Below, one piece after another: positions 1 through 10,159 of a DNA stretch of 40,194 bases. The DNA is from Phellopilus nigrolimitatus (taxonomy: Eukaryota > Basidiomycota > Agaricomycetes > Hymenochaetales > Hymenochaetaceae): positions 1 to 40,194 of the forward strand of contig JAJOHG010000237.1 of the NCBI GenBank assembly GCA_021029095.1, in the 5' to 3' direction. The notes below the pieces were generated by a model. It was not told where the DNA came from. It was given only the letters and a program-made list of their open reading frames with translations, and made no database searches. The position numbers were made by a program, and so were the translations under genes. Position 1 is the stretch's first letter. The number at the start of each line of letters is the position of its first letter.

Positions 1-1660
1 CATTGGTCTTCTCGCTGAATGCCGACTGAGCAGCGTTTCCCAAGAACTTTTCCCAAGCTTCAGAGATGCTCGAACACACAGTAGCATATGATGATTCAGG
101 AAGAGTCGAGAAGGGAAGGGATGGAGGATGACGGCGACAGCGCGTGCAACGGAAAGAGTACGAAGAGCTGCGCGTTCCTTTGGGGACATGGGTACAGCTG
201 GCTCGTCAGTTTTTCTCTTGTTTCTGCTTTCTACCATTTGCCGACTTCGTATTAGAGGCTCTATCGTTCGCGTCCTCGTCGACATCCATTGTATCATCAC
301 TGCCAGAACTATCGGCGTACGTTATCCAAACCGCTTCCAAAGCTTCGAGGACAGCCTGGACAGTCTCAGGTGTCTGTCCCGGTGTGAGGAAACCCTTGAT
401 GGCCCGAGACAGTCCTTCCAGATGAGCGAGACTGAGAAGAGGTTCCTGATGTACACGCTCGGTGTGCTTTTTGTACCTCAGAAAAGTCGCCGCTAAACTT
501 CCCCGAAGAGTTCGATAGGCAATCAATCAACACCGCGAGGAACACCGGAATCGTCCTGGTTTTCGAGTGGAAGTCGAGGAGTTCGTGTAGAAGTGATTGA
601 CTAGCAGGTAAATCCGAAGGGTTCATCTGCGGGGAATTATCGTGTCAATAAGACGGTAAGGAGACCATGTACTTATGATCAAAGCGTACAGTTATAATGT
701 CTGAGAGAATCTCTCCCGTGAGGGGCTGATAATCTCGAGGTCTATGTGAGTTAGTACGCATATTATTTTGAGAGCGGCTTCGGATTTCTTCGGAAAGGCT
801 GAAAACGTACGGATGTGTCAACATATATACTATTCTAGGAGTAAGACGATGATTACCTGTTGATGTACTAAGGGCATTGACGGCCCAAGTCACAATGTCG
901 TTTAGAACATTCGCGCTTTCGGACAGGCCGAAACCAACCAGATTTGCCTCCTCTAAGACCTCCAACAAGGACAACACGCTTTGCCAGACTTCCAGCTCAT
1001 CGCCGTATACACGGAGCGTTTTATAGCAGGAAGTGAATGCAGACATTCCCGTATCCCTGACTTTATTCTGAACCGTCTGCTCCTGAGATTGACTTGAGCC
1101 GGACCCAAAAATGGCGAAACGATGTTTACGCGTTTCTTGGACATACACTTTGTACAATTGGGGCAGGACTCGAAGTTGTGCTTTTTGAAAAATTGAAGGC
1201 GTGAAGTAATCTGTGAGGAGAGTCTCTAGAGGATCTGCGGAGCCTTTCAGAGACTCGACGGGAAAAAGAACTTCGATGCCGGTCTGAAGGACTTCGGACT
1301 TCAGAGACTTCTCGTCGCGTTGCTCGGGAGTTTCTGTCGCATGTTCTGCACATATAAAGCGCACTCAGCGCGTAAAATTGTACTGAGTGAAAGTGGAGAA
1401 CGTCTGCAACCGAAGATATTAGCAAAGCTCGGTCAAAATGAACACGAAACCGGCATACCTTTTTTCTATTCGACGAGTTGCCAATCGACTGACGGAAGGA
1501 ACGGACGACTAAAACGCAGACAGACGCAAACCCGTTTGGGAAAGCCAGGTCAGAGGACATGTATGCCAGTACAGAGCCAAAGCACTCCGATAATGCATCG
1601 AGGTTCATTCGAGTAGCTGCTAAAGGCCACAGCACGAGCATCCACCGAACAAAGTCTTCC
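1..1660 (-). pseudogene. Urb2-like large helical protein, left-arm copy, frame-broken
   Basis: This is the mirrored copy of the gene described at 35825-38748. It runs off the left edge, so only the segment up to the exon containing SEKTNAP is present. The exon and intron layout is the same as in the right arm. The left copy differs by several single-base changes: an extra G near 140, a missing A near 153, an extra C near 214, an extra T near 441 and one G fewer near 722. These split the 275-codon frame of the right arm into short pieces. Either this copy has decayed or the sequence near the window edge is of lower quality. The function is inferred only from overall resemblance and is uncertain. 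Confidence 0.55.
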
Positions 1661-1675
1661 GCCAGCTTCTGTGGT

Positions 1676-2116
1676 TGATGCGGGGCTCGGCGAGGTTGGG
1701 CCGCCTGCGTTTTTGGAGGCGGACGTGCGGCAGCGAACGGAGCTGCGCTTCTCACCCTCCGTCTCGACATTGTCGCCGTGGTCGCCACCCGCGTCGTCCT
1801 CCTGGCCGGGCCCGCCGGGCGGCGTGCCGCTGATGGAGAGCCCGGGGAAGTTGCGCGTGCCGCCTGTGGCCTGCATGCTCGCCATCTGCGGCTGGTTGGG
1901 ACTGTTGCCGGCCTACGCGGGGGGTGCCTGCATCTACCGGGGGGCCGAGAAGTCGAGCGGCGCGCCAACGGGCATGTTGGAGGGGAGCGGGCGGTGCGGC
2001 ACGTTGAGACAGGCCTGGATGAGGTTCTTGCCTTCGAGCTGCTTGACGAGCGGCTGCAGCTTGGCGATGGTGAAGGTATACAAGAGCCCGGTCTCGGAGA
2101 CGACGAGCAGGAGCAT
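1676..2116 (-). pseudogene. MADS-box (MCM1-like) gene fragment, left-arm copy
   Basis: Read on the minus strand, the fragment opens with LLLVVSETGLLYTFTIAKLQ and continues through EGKNLIQACLN. These match the second half of the SRF-type MADS domain of fungal MCM1 proteins. The DNA-binding N-terminal half is absent; the frame starts directly after an unrelated AT-rich spacer. Two in-frame TAG codons follow (after SAPR and after APPA), but the same frame continues beyond both with a Gln/Gly/Pro-rich tail containing NFPGLSISGTPPG, as expected for an MCM1 C-terminus. The fragment is identical to the right-arm copy at 35380-35820. It borders the Urb2-like fragment on the same strand and the GDH2 fragment on the opposite strand. 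It cannot encode a working regulator. Confidence 0.8.
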
Positions 2117-2218
2117 GATCAGGACTTAAGCAAATTTTCTTTCGAAATTGTGATATGTCACAAATGTAACGGTTACATGTTGAACTTGACTTTTCTTGCC
2201 ACGTCTTTTTCTTGCTTC
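2117..2218. other. AT-rich junction spacer with near-palindrome
   Basis: This stretch of about 100 bases separates two unrelated, head-to-head, 5'-truncated gene pieces (MADS-box on minus, GDH2 on plus). It contains TGTCACAAATGTAAC at 2156-2170 followed by the inverted repeat GTAAC-G-GTTAC (2166-2176). A segment of about 35 bases including this motif resembles 39970-40001 near the far end of the window. The mirror copy is at 35278-35379. Its role is unknown. Confidence 0.6.
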
Positions 2219-2695
2219 CCCAAGTACGTCGAGTAGTTCTCGAACGGCGTCACCATCGTCTCGCTCTACCTCAACCCGCTGCCCGCCACCCCCGCGGGCG
2301 TCCCGCCCATCGAGCACGCCATCGTGCAGGTCATGAAGGAAGCGTCCCTCCTCTTCTGCCTCCCCGCGAACCCCTTCTTCCGGCGCGCCGACGGCGCGCG
2401 CGCGGGGCACGCCGTGCAGGAGGCGACGTACGCGTACGCCGGCTGGGCCTTCGCGCAGCACTTCTGCAACCGCCTCGGCCCCGCGTACCTCGCGTTGCGC
2501 AACACGCTCGACGCCGCGAACCCCTCCCATGCAGAGGTCCTCAACGACATCAAGCGCCGCTTCCGCGAGGAGACCTTCACGCGCGAGAGCATCATGGACC
2601 TCGTCGCCGCGCACCCCGCGCTCGTGCGCCATTTACATCAACTTTGCTATGACGCACTACCCGCACGCCGCGGGCAGCGAGCTCGTGCGCGTTCT
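2219..2695 (+). pseudogene. GDH2: NAD-dependent glutamate dehydrogenase (GDH2) fragment, left-arm copy
   Basis: The translation contains FSNGVTIVSLYLNPLP, PPIEHAIVQVMKEASLLFCL, AVQEATYAYAGWAFAQHFCN, RLGPAYLALRNTL and RFREETFTRESIMDLVAAHP. This is the characteristic central block of the roughly 1000-residue fungal NAD-GDH, which converts glutamate to 2-oxoglutarate. Only about 155 residues are present and both ends are missing, including the catalytic Rossmann part. An in-frame TAG lies at 2234-2236 and a one-base shift near 2628 separates LVRHL from INFAMTHYP. Position 2447-2454 (GCCTTCGC) is the empty target site of the hAT-like element found in the right arm. Confidence 0.85.
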
Positions 2696-3290
2696 TTTTT
2701 ATTTTTTTACTTAGCTTCTCAGGGATCTGCGAGAGGTTCAGGACTTACCTCGTCGCACAGCACAAGCGTCCGGGCATCCTATAGGCAGAGGCACCCATTA
2801 CGGGCCACATGTCGCTCCCTCCAACGGGTATGCAGAGTGAGGCATATCGCAAGCATGCGCGCGCGGTAGGCCAGAAGCACTGCGCGTCGCCCCGGACTCG
2901 ATTATGGAACTCGAGCAGCAAGAGTTTGTGAAGGCAGCGCAGAAGAACCTCTCATCCTGCAAGTCTCTTCCTTTTTACCTCATCCGTCTTGCAGCCATAA
3001 TCTTTATCAACTAGTAAGTCCTTCAAATCTCTCGCCATTGCTTTCCATCCCTCCGCAATGATGCTTTCCATCCCTCCGCAATGATGCTGACCCTCCTCCC
3101 ACACCTCCCAGTTTCAGTACGCGACTTCCTCATGTCCTCCTCCACAGCCGTCACGAGCTTCTCCACCCCCTGCCTCAAATCATCGCTCGTCAGTTTCCCT
3201 CGCTCGCCAAACAAAATCATATGACTGGGCCCAGTCACACGAACTGCTAGAAGGCCCCGAGGGACTCGAAGTATGTATTAGCCCTGTCTT
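2696..3290. other. Stretch without recognised gene
   Basis: After the GDH2 remnant comes a T-rich stretch and then sequence I cannot assign. A short plus-strand frame around 2895-2990 reads SIMELEQQEFVKAAQKNLSS and could be one exon of an unknown gene. A 71-codon minus-strand frame (3023-3238) contains LTSDDLRQGVEKLVTAVEED and is equally unrecognised. A 23-bp unit starting GCTTTCCATCCCTCCG is directly repeated at 3040-3062 and 3063-3085. Confidence 0.5.
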
Positions 3291-3329
3291 CTAGTGCCCT
3301 CTGTTGATGCGTCTTCGTTAACTTGTCAG

Positions 3330-5658
3330 TGCCCTCATTCGCAGGAACGCCCATCCCCAAAGGACGCTGCGCCTTCCCAATCCAGTCGTCGATCGGGCAC
3401 GGTCATGCAGAAGCTCGCTTATTCACCGTCGCCGCTCGTCATGTCCAATCAGCCGAATGCAGATTACATGAAGACGAACCCGAAGTCAGCTGCGCCGCTC
3501 GAGCCGTATGTGCGCGACGGCGCATCGGACGAGGCAATCGCGAACGGGCTTCGCCGCGCTGGCAACCGATGGAGTTTTAACGGCTCGGAGCCCAAAATCG
3601 CGAATTGGGACATTGGGACCTCGCCGACGAGATCGGCAAACTCAGTATCTCTAACGGCGCGAGCGATGGCACGGACGGTTCGACGACGCCTTCCAAAAAC
3701 GTGCGGGATGTGCTTCAAATTCACGAGACGAGCCCGCTTGATACGTCATCGTCGGACACCTCTCTGGACTCTGCTTCACCTCAAAACGTTGATGGTTTGA
3801 ACTTGTCGTCGCACTCACGGGGCTCTTCAACTGACACGCTGAGCTCGGAAAGCTCTGCGCGAAGCAACGCCCACCTGAACTCCTTGAAAGCGTCTCCTTT
3901 CTCGACAGAACTGACGAAGGATAGGCCACGGTCGTTTAGCGGCGCAATCTCAGACGTGGAGCTGCGCCGCCTCCAAAACATCCATACCCCTTCTCAGCTT
4001 CCTGAATCTCTCCAGGATAGAGGTTCACCCCTGACTAGGGATGTTAACGGCGGCGGAGATAGCATGCCGCCGTCTTCGACACCAAGTGGAGAGAATATCA
4101 GTGGTCCGACACAGCCCATGTTCCCTTCTCTAGCCGCATATCCTGATGTCCAGCAGCCTACTGTTCGTTCTTCTATTCACATTCACGCGTGCTATGACAC
4201 TGACCATCTTCTCTTTTTCCCGTAGTTTGTTGGTCTACCTGCGCAGGGCTTCGCTCATCAAGGTCCCGCAGCGCGTCATGATGAGCTACAAGTCGATCCT
4301 ACGATTCAGCCTCGTCAATTCGTCAACGGCGGCCAAGGCCGTGGAGCACCGTTTGCTCAAGTCCCTACGAACGGGCCGATGCGCCACGTTCAACCAGATG
4401 CGTACCGCCAACAGATGCGCGGCGTGAACATGTTCCATCAGCGATGCAGATGTCCTCGCAAGCACCGCCGACACTCCTCCCCAGCCCAACGAACTTCGGG
4501 TATCCGGGCATGCCAAATGCCCATGGGCACCACAATGCATTCCCGCTGGGAAACTCGCAACAAATATACGACGGTCCCGCTGGATCCCGCCATCGGCCGT
4601 ACGCAGCAGACATTCCGCCCTGGTCGCCAGTACTCTGCATCCGATCCAGCAAGCCTGCGCGACGCGGCCTCTCTGCTACTCGGTGCGGGTATGCACAACA
4701 TGCAGAGCATGCTGTTCCCGCCGACACCTGGCATGTACCCCCCGATGGTAATGACTCCTCCTGGTTATCCAAACCAGTACTTTCCTGGCGTGGGTCCGCA
4801 GCCTCAGTACGGTCAGGAGATGATGGGTGCGCTTCAGCGGACGGTGCCACAGTATGGTGTCTCGAATGGCGTGCCGACGACCCCACAATCGTCACAAACC
4901 AATGTTCCCCCGCCGGTGGCAGATGGGCGCGCTCGCTCGCTGAGCACGAACAGTGACCCGAACGACGCACAGGCGTCGCTACTCGCGCGTATTACTGCGA
5001 AGTGCAAGCACGAGGAGGGCACGTCCAGTGCGACGACACCCACCGCTGCGTCGGTAATGGAGAGTGGTGCGAGTGGCGGCTATCACCAGTTCAGTGGACA
5101 CAAGCCGCCGGGTGGCGCGCTACGTGTTGACACGAATGCTGAAGCCCCTGTTGCGACGAAGCAAAACAAGTCGGCATACCCGATGTTCGCGAACACCTCG
5201 ATCCAGGCTCTTTCCCCGGATCCTGTCACTGCAGGTCCCGAGTTTGGGAGGCACATGGCTGCAAAGAACGCCAACGTAGTTGACATGAACCAGGTGCATT
5301 TACTCCGCTGTTGCACACATTTATTATATTGATTCCGTCTCAGAGAATGGGTAGCAGCACCGCCAGCGCGAATCCCCGCCACTCGTCTACAAGTTCGGAA
5401 GCAAGTATTAACTACGCTCAGCAACCTTGCAATGCTTCGGGCAGTTCCTCGCCGTTTGGTATTTTGTCTGGGCAGACGGAAAGCTCAACGAACACGCTAA
5501 GCGGGCATGGCCATGGTGCACTCCTTCGCAATGGTGAACGGCTGCTACGCCCCCCTATGCCCCTTGTGCCAGAACACCGTCAACCTGAACGACTTTTTCC
5601 CCCCACAACAGGGACCCCCAGAGCGCACAGCACAGTGCCGCCGCCTTGCGCTGCCTAG
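3330..5658 (+). pseudogene. Disrupted Ser/Pro-rich gene resembling a CCCH zinc-finger regulator, fingers missing
   Basis: The coding signal switches among frames. One segment runs from ERPSPKDAAP to GSEPKIANWD; another from LADEIGKLSISN (about 3615) to the 4225 region, with an intron ending ...CCCGTAG at 4225; then frames through 5300, with shifts near 3605, 4437 and 4570. An intron of about 50 nt ends at about 5340, before RMGSSTASANPRHSS. The order of the low-complexity blocks (TVPLDPAIGRTQQTFRP, SASDPASLRDAASLLLGAG, GRARSLSTNSDPND, LLARITAK, KQNKSAYPMFAN, SSTNTLSGHG) recalls basidiomycete TIS11/ZFS1-type CCCH proteins, mRNA-decay regulators. That resemblance is from memory. No CX8CX5CX3H motif is seen in any frame, so the finger region appears deleted between VSNGVPTTPQ and GRARS. 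Alternatively it is an unrelated hypothetical gene. Confidence 0.5.
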
Positions 5659-5726
5659 CACAAAAGTGTGATGCGTCACAAACGTGATGCGCCGATCTCT
5701 CCGCACCTGGGTCTGCAGAGGAGATT
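5659..5726. repeat. Short direct repeat and near-palindrome
   Basis: Two adjacent variants, CACAAAAGTGTGATGCGT and CACAAACGTGATGCGC, lie at about 5660-5692. The second resembles the motif at 39986-40010 (both run CACAAAyGTGA...TGATCT or CGATCT). The block separates the CCCH-like pseudogene from the next gene fragment. The mirror copy is at about 29414-29446. Confidence 0.5.
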
Positions 5727-5786
5727 ATGAGTCTCAGCACGGAGGAGGTCCTGTCGCGAATACGACTCATCGAGAACAATATAAAG
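5727..5786 (+). pseudogene. Possible RPT5 (26S proteasome ATPase) N-terminal exon
   Basis: The short frame LSTEEVLSRIRLIENNIK resembles the N-terminal coiled-coil start of RPT5, the regulatory-particle ATPase whose family commonly reads like EEILxRxRLLDNDIKVM. A GT at 5787 and an AG at about 5834 could bound an intron. Nothing after it resembles RPT5; no Walker motifs are seen. With only about 18 informative residues the assignment is tentative. The mirror copy is at 29320-29379 on the minus strand. Confidence 0.3.
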
Positions 5787-5834
5787 GTGCGGCATAAGCT
5801 CATTGTCGCCGGACACGAAACTCATGGGATTCAG

Positions 5835-6407
5835 GTGACGTGCAACAGGGGCTTCCGAGTGCACAGCACAGCGCCTCCTTTTGCCGCCTGGCACGTCGCC
5901 GCTTGCCCCTGACACATACTACGCCGCCGAGCCCGCGCTTTACTTCCCGCCCCCGCCTGCCTCCGCTCCACCCACATCGATGTTTCCCCTGAGCTCAGGT
6001 TTGCCCCGCGCTCGTGCTCCGTGTCCAAGTTGGGCCCCTCGAGCGCTTCGGGGTCAGCCTTAGGCACTATCTCGGGCCCGGGCAAGAGTAGAGCCATGGA
6101 TAGGGGGAGCAGAAATGTTTACGATATCTTGTATCTAGGTCTCATGGGTTCACGATCTTAGGCCTCGCCGCCTCTTGAGTATGAGGTGAGTGCCTATCCT
6201 GTATGTTCCCATCGCATTTCCCCCGCTTTCTCTCTCATAAAGCTTCTCCCTCCCCTCCCTCCCCTCCCCCTCTTTCCAGAGCTACCCATATGTAGTAGCT
6301 TCTCAGTGTACCTATGTAGAGCTGCAATATAGTGCATTCCTTACAATAGCACCCCCCCCCCCCCCCAAGTTTCTGAATGAGCAAAAAAAGTGAAATATCC
6401 CTCTCCG
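5835..6407. other. Non-coding stretch with polypyrimidine tract and homopolymer C run
   Basis: A proline-rich frame at about 5881-6063 (YFPPPPASAPPTSM) has no recognisable family and its mirror is present in the right arm. After it come a CT-rich tract (6225-6280) and a run of 15 C at 6352-6366, which has 16 G in the right arm. No gene seen. Confidence 0.6.
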
Positions 6408-6556
6408 CACTACAGTGCTACAGTGCTACAGTGCTACATGCCTACAGTGCTACGTACCTACGATGCTACATGCCTATAGTGCTACGTACCTACAATGCTA
6501 TGTACCTACAATGCTATGTACCTACAATGCTACGTACCTATGTACCTACAATGCTA
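6408..6556. repeat. 16-bp minisatellite, left arm
   Basis: Imperfect tandem units of the form GCTAyGTACCTACAAT fill this stretch, preceded by shorter GCTACAGT units. The right arm carries a longer version (28278-28700). Confidence 0.85.
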
Positions 6557-6648
6557 TGTTGGGCAATATAGTGGGTAGGTATCTATGAACCACTACAAAG
6601 CTACATGACCTATATTGTCCTATATAGGAGTGTGTAGCGTCGGAAAAT

Positions 6649-9600
6649 TTCCTGATGCAGGGGAAGACAAACGCGTACGATTTCTATAGATCTACCCTCC
6701 GTAGAACAGATAATGGGAAACCAACGGCTACGGTACGATGCCCTTCACCTTTTCAACACAATTTCTTCTAATCTATCTTTTGGCTAGTATAAATACAATG
6801 AGTTCGCCTTTGTTGTGCGTCTCTGGCGCCATCTAACAATGCTCAAGCGTGGAGGTCGCGGTCACGATCCACGGGGTGTAGACGCCACTAGTCAAGGAGA
6901 ACTAGCAGTCGAATGTCCGGCGTGCCCCCAGCCTGGGAGAAATCTCCCCTTAGACTGGCGGGACGCCCCGCCAAGTAGAAAGTGAATAGTATTATACTTG
7001 AGCCTGTGTAGTGCATGTCTAACGGCCACCTTAAAGATGGCTTTACAAACTTTTCCTTGCAGTTGACGCAAACTTCAAGTTGAAACTGAAGGAGCGCGGA
7101 CTAAAAGACATTGAACTCGCACCAGGCTGGGTGTATTTCGTAGAGGAGGATGCTTATCAAAAAATCATCGCTACAATTGTGGACGAGACTGAGGTATGTG
7201 CCATTTAGGTATATACACCGCTACTAAGTCTGACTACGTTACGCAATCCAGGATAATACGTGTCGCTCGCAGCATAACGCCATAGTGATGGCAAATATAC
7301 GGAACATTCTGGGTTATCAAACGAATGGTACTGGCGCAGTACTATGTGGGCGCCATTCACTTGTCCGACACAATGGTGTAGCAGACCTCTCAAAAGGTGA
7401 AAAGTGCGTGTGTTTTAACTTTTAAACTTTCCAAAATAGTCAACAGTGTGAATTCTCAGATACGCGTCTATGGACTACATCATCCTCTCGACGCTGGTCG
7501 AGACCACTGTATCGGAACTCCTTATTTCGTACGATATCGGCTGCCAATGGTCAAAGAACTTTGCTGCTAGGATCGAAAACTTCCCCCAAGAAATGCGGCT
7601 TGACGTCAACAATGTCAACATGCGCACTGTTGTGCCGAAATTTCACCTTCCAGCCCACGGTGTGTCGTGTCAGACCAAATTTTCACTCAACTTCGTTCCG
7701 TGGGTTGGCCATACATACGGGGAGGGTGTAGAGTCTGAATGGGCGCATATCAACGGGACCGCGACCAGCACGAGGGAAATGGCGCCTGCTGTACGTCACG
7801 AGACACTCAACGACCACTGGTCATCGTGGAATTGGCAAAAATGGCTGAATTTTGGTAAGAATCCATGTGCACGTCCTGTTAACCACAGATGGCTCACTCT
7901 TGTCAGGCTCCTATTTTGACCGAAAGCTGCGCGAAGCGCTCAAGTGGCGTGCAGCCCATGAGGAGTACTTTGCTTCGCTGACAAAATCTGTGCCGAATGA
8001 GACCACCGCCGAATGGGAGGCAATGATTCTCGCGTGGGACTCGGACCAGACGAAGCCCGACCCTTATGAGGAGCCAGTCATAGGTATGTATATATGTAAC
8101 AATGAAAATCTATGGGCTGTACTTACGATAAGACCAGAAATGACCCTCAATGATGTTCGACTTGAGTTTGCCAATGAGGACGCAGCAGAAAGTCGCGAAG
8201 CTCTACCGGCACAGCATGCCATCACAGAGCGAGCTTTTATCAGCATAGGCATCGATTTAGAAGAACGCCAGTGAGTTTTGTTTTCTTTGCAGTCGTCTAA
8301 AGTAATCTCATCATTATATATTTCTACTTCTAGACACGCATTCCGCATTAAGACTAAATCGAAAAACCCACGAACGAGTGCGTCGGCTGCAGATCATCAG
8401 GGGATTAGGAACAGCCTATACCGCCAGATATTACAATGGCGCACCGCACAAGACGTCTACATGCCGGGTGTCGCTGCTCGATGTATGCAAATCCCCATCT
8501 CGAGCAAAGAGCCAGTCGAAGACAGGCCGTCTGGGGCCCCTATTGTTGATGTTGGTAAAGACGGGACCATCATCAACGCAGAGGATCTTGCCCTGAATCT
8601 TCCATCATCTGTACCGGAGCTGGCCAGCAAGAGTCTTCAGCTGAAGGAAGGAAGGCTCCGCATCGCTCAGGCCGACAATGCTCTGGCGACTATCAGACGG
8701 CTGCGCCGCGTTATCACGGGGGTCAATGCTTTCAAAAGCCTCCAAGTCAACGGCACCGGCAACAGACCGAATACCCGCATGCACGCGCTCTTCCAGAGGT
8801 ATCAGGTAAAGATCAAGCTTGCTGTTGACCGGTACCGACGTACTCGCGAGGCGCTCCTTGCTTTAGATAACGATGTGATCAAGAAGCTTGATCCGGAAGG
8901 CGAATGGCACCAGCGTTTTCGGGAGCTGAAGGATGTTGATGTACGCGGTCCAGGGCGGAATGACGACCAGCACAAAAAGCTCGGCGAAGGAAGGACAGTC
9001 CCTAGCTGGATCTGGGCGCAGGCGCGAGGTAGTCCGGACAGATCTCTTGGCGAGTTCGGCAAGAGTGTGCGAGTAGAATGGGCAAAAGCGAAGGCACGCG
9101 TCCGACGGTGGAAGGAAGAGATAATTCTCCTTAGCGAGGAGATGCGCCGAGTGCTTGCATTCCTCGCATGGAAAGCTGACGACTGGCTGTCACGTCGAGG
9201 GAAACGCGATGACCTGACCAATGACGCAAGGAGCGGTGTTGATGCATATGCGGCCAAGCAGGCAGCTATCATGAAACGGCTTGCTTTCGGTTTCGCGCGT
9301 GAATGGATTCCGCTCCTTCGCCAGCTAAACCCCATGCCCGATTGGGTGAAGACATACCAGCTGAACGTACCCCCATTACCCCACCTGCCAGAAGACGTAT
9401 TCGAGGTTCTTGCCGCGCGAACTACCCGGCGAGTTTATCGAGGAGGAAGGGGGGGACATGTTGTTATTTCAATCCGGCCGAACCCGGATTACAAAGGTCC
9501 CGATGCCGTGCAAGCAGGGGGAACTGAAGGTTTTGAAGACGGAGGTATGTCCAGTGCTGACACCAAACTAAAGAGATACTAGTATTGATACTGACATGTT

Positions 9601-10159
9601 TCCGGTAATAGTGGAATCCAACAGCGCAGATGCGACGGGATGGCGCACTGTTGCACAAGAATGCGTCGGCAACTCGAGCACGTCAGGACCAATAAATAGA
9701 TTCGACTTCGCTCCGATGGAACCCGATGGCAACTTGAGCGCGGCATGCGAGTCCAATGACGGCTCGAGCGCATTGAGCGGACTAGGCGGCGGCGTCGGCG
9801 GTCCGAGCACGACAACAGAACATGGAGAAATCTACCTCGATAGTAGTTCGAGTGCGACAAACACAGTCGACAGCAACTCGAGCGCGTCAAGACGATTAAA
9901 CAGCGTCTCGGGAAGGACAGGGGGAGTTTTCTTTGATGCAAGTGCAGCAAGGGGACTTCTTACTAGTGTGAGCACGGAGAGGGGTCAGGATACCGATTCG
10001 GGCACACCAGGAATTGACATGTGCGCGAGCAGGAATATTTCAGAGAGGGGGACTGTTTATGATGAAATTGATGACAGGTCTTCCAGTGAAGATAGCTTAG
10101 ACTTTTCTAACGATGACTCCGACTGCGATGACGAGTTCGAGTACGGGGATTTACTGTAG
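6649..10159 (+). pseudogene. KDZ (Kyakuja-Dileera-Zisupton) transposase gene, 5'-truncated
   Basis: The gene encodes the DDE transposase of KDZ cut-and-paste DNA transposons. Proposed exons: 6649-6732, 6788-about 6974, 7063-7193, 7252-7403, 7460-7854, 7907-8083, 8138-8270, 8334-9544 and 9612-10159, all with GT-AG introns; the 6974/7063 junction is uncertain. Family landmarks in order are MQGKTNAYDFYR, WRHLTMLKRGGRGHDPRG, ELAVECPACPQPGRNLP, VDANFKLKLKERG (first Asp), GAVLCGRHSLVRHNGVADL, SYDIGCQW (second Asp), GEGVESEWAHIN (Glu) and REMAPAVRHETLNDHW. The helical C-terminal part and a Ser/Asp-rich acidic tail (end near 10159) follow. The catalytic triad is present and frames are open. The N-terminal region, which normally carries a cysteine cluster (CxC domain), is missing because the left arm of the inverted repeat begins at 6658. 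No terminal inverted repeats were found. Confidence 0.88.

Larger units (their letters stand above)
1..6658 (+). repeat. Long inverted repeat, left arm
   Basis: The reverse complement of this stretch is found at 28224-37495. Coordinates pair as L+R=37496 for L up to 2454, 35106 from 2454 to the C-run, 35105 to the minisatellite, and 34882 at the inner edge. The offset changes come from a 2390-bp and a 223-bp insertion plus one G-run difference in the right arm. Translated reading frames are nearly all identical between arms. Differences I could find are mostly single-base indels in the first 800 bases. The window opens inside the arm, so its outer end is not seen. It carries only gene fragments, low-complexity DNA and a minisatellite. 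Confidence 0.97.

Noticed and set aside
1126..1968. 280-codon minus-strand frame (and 35528-36370 on plus)
   Set aside because: It is an out-of-frame Arg/Pro-rich reading of the MADS fragment joined to one true Urb2-like exon; the MADS reading in another frame is clearly the real one.
4365..4970. 201-codon frame antisense to the CCCH-like pseudogene
   Set aside because: Compositionally a shadow of the plus-strand blocks; no motif.
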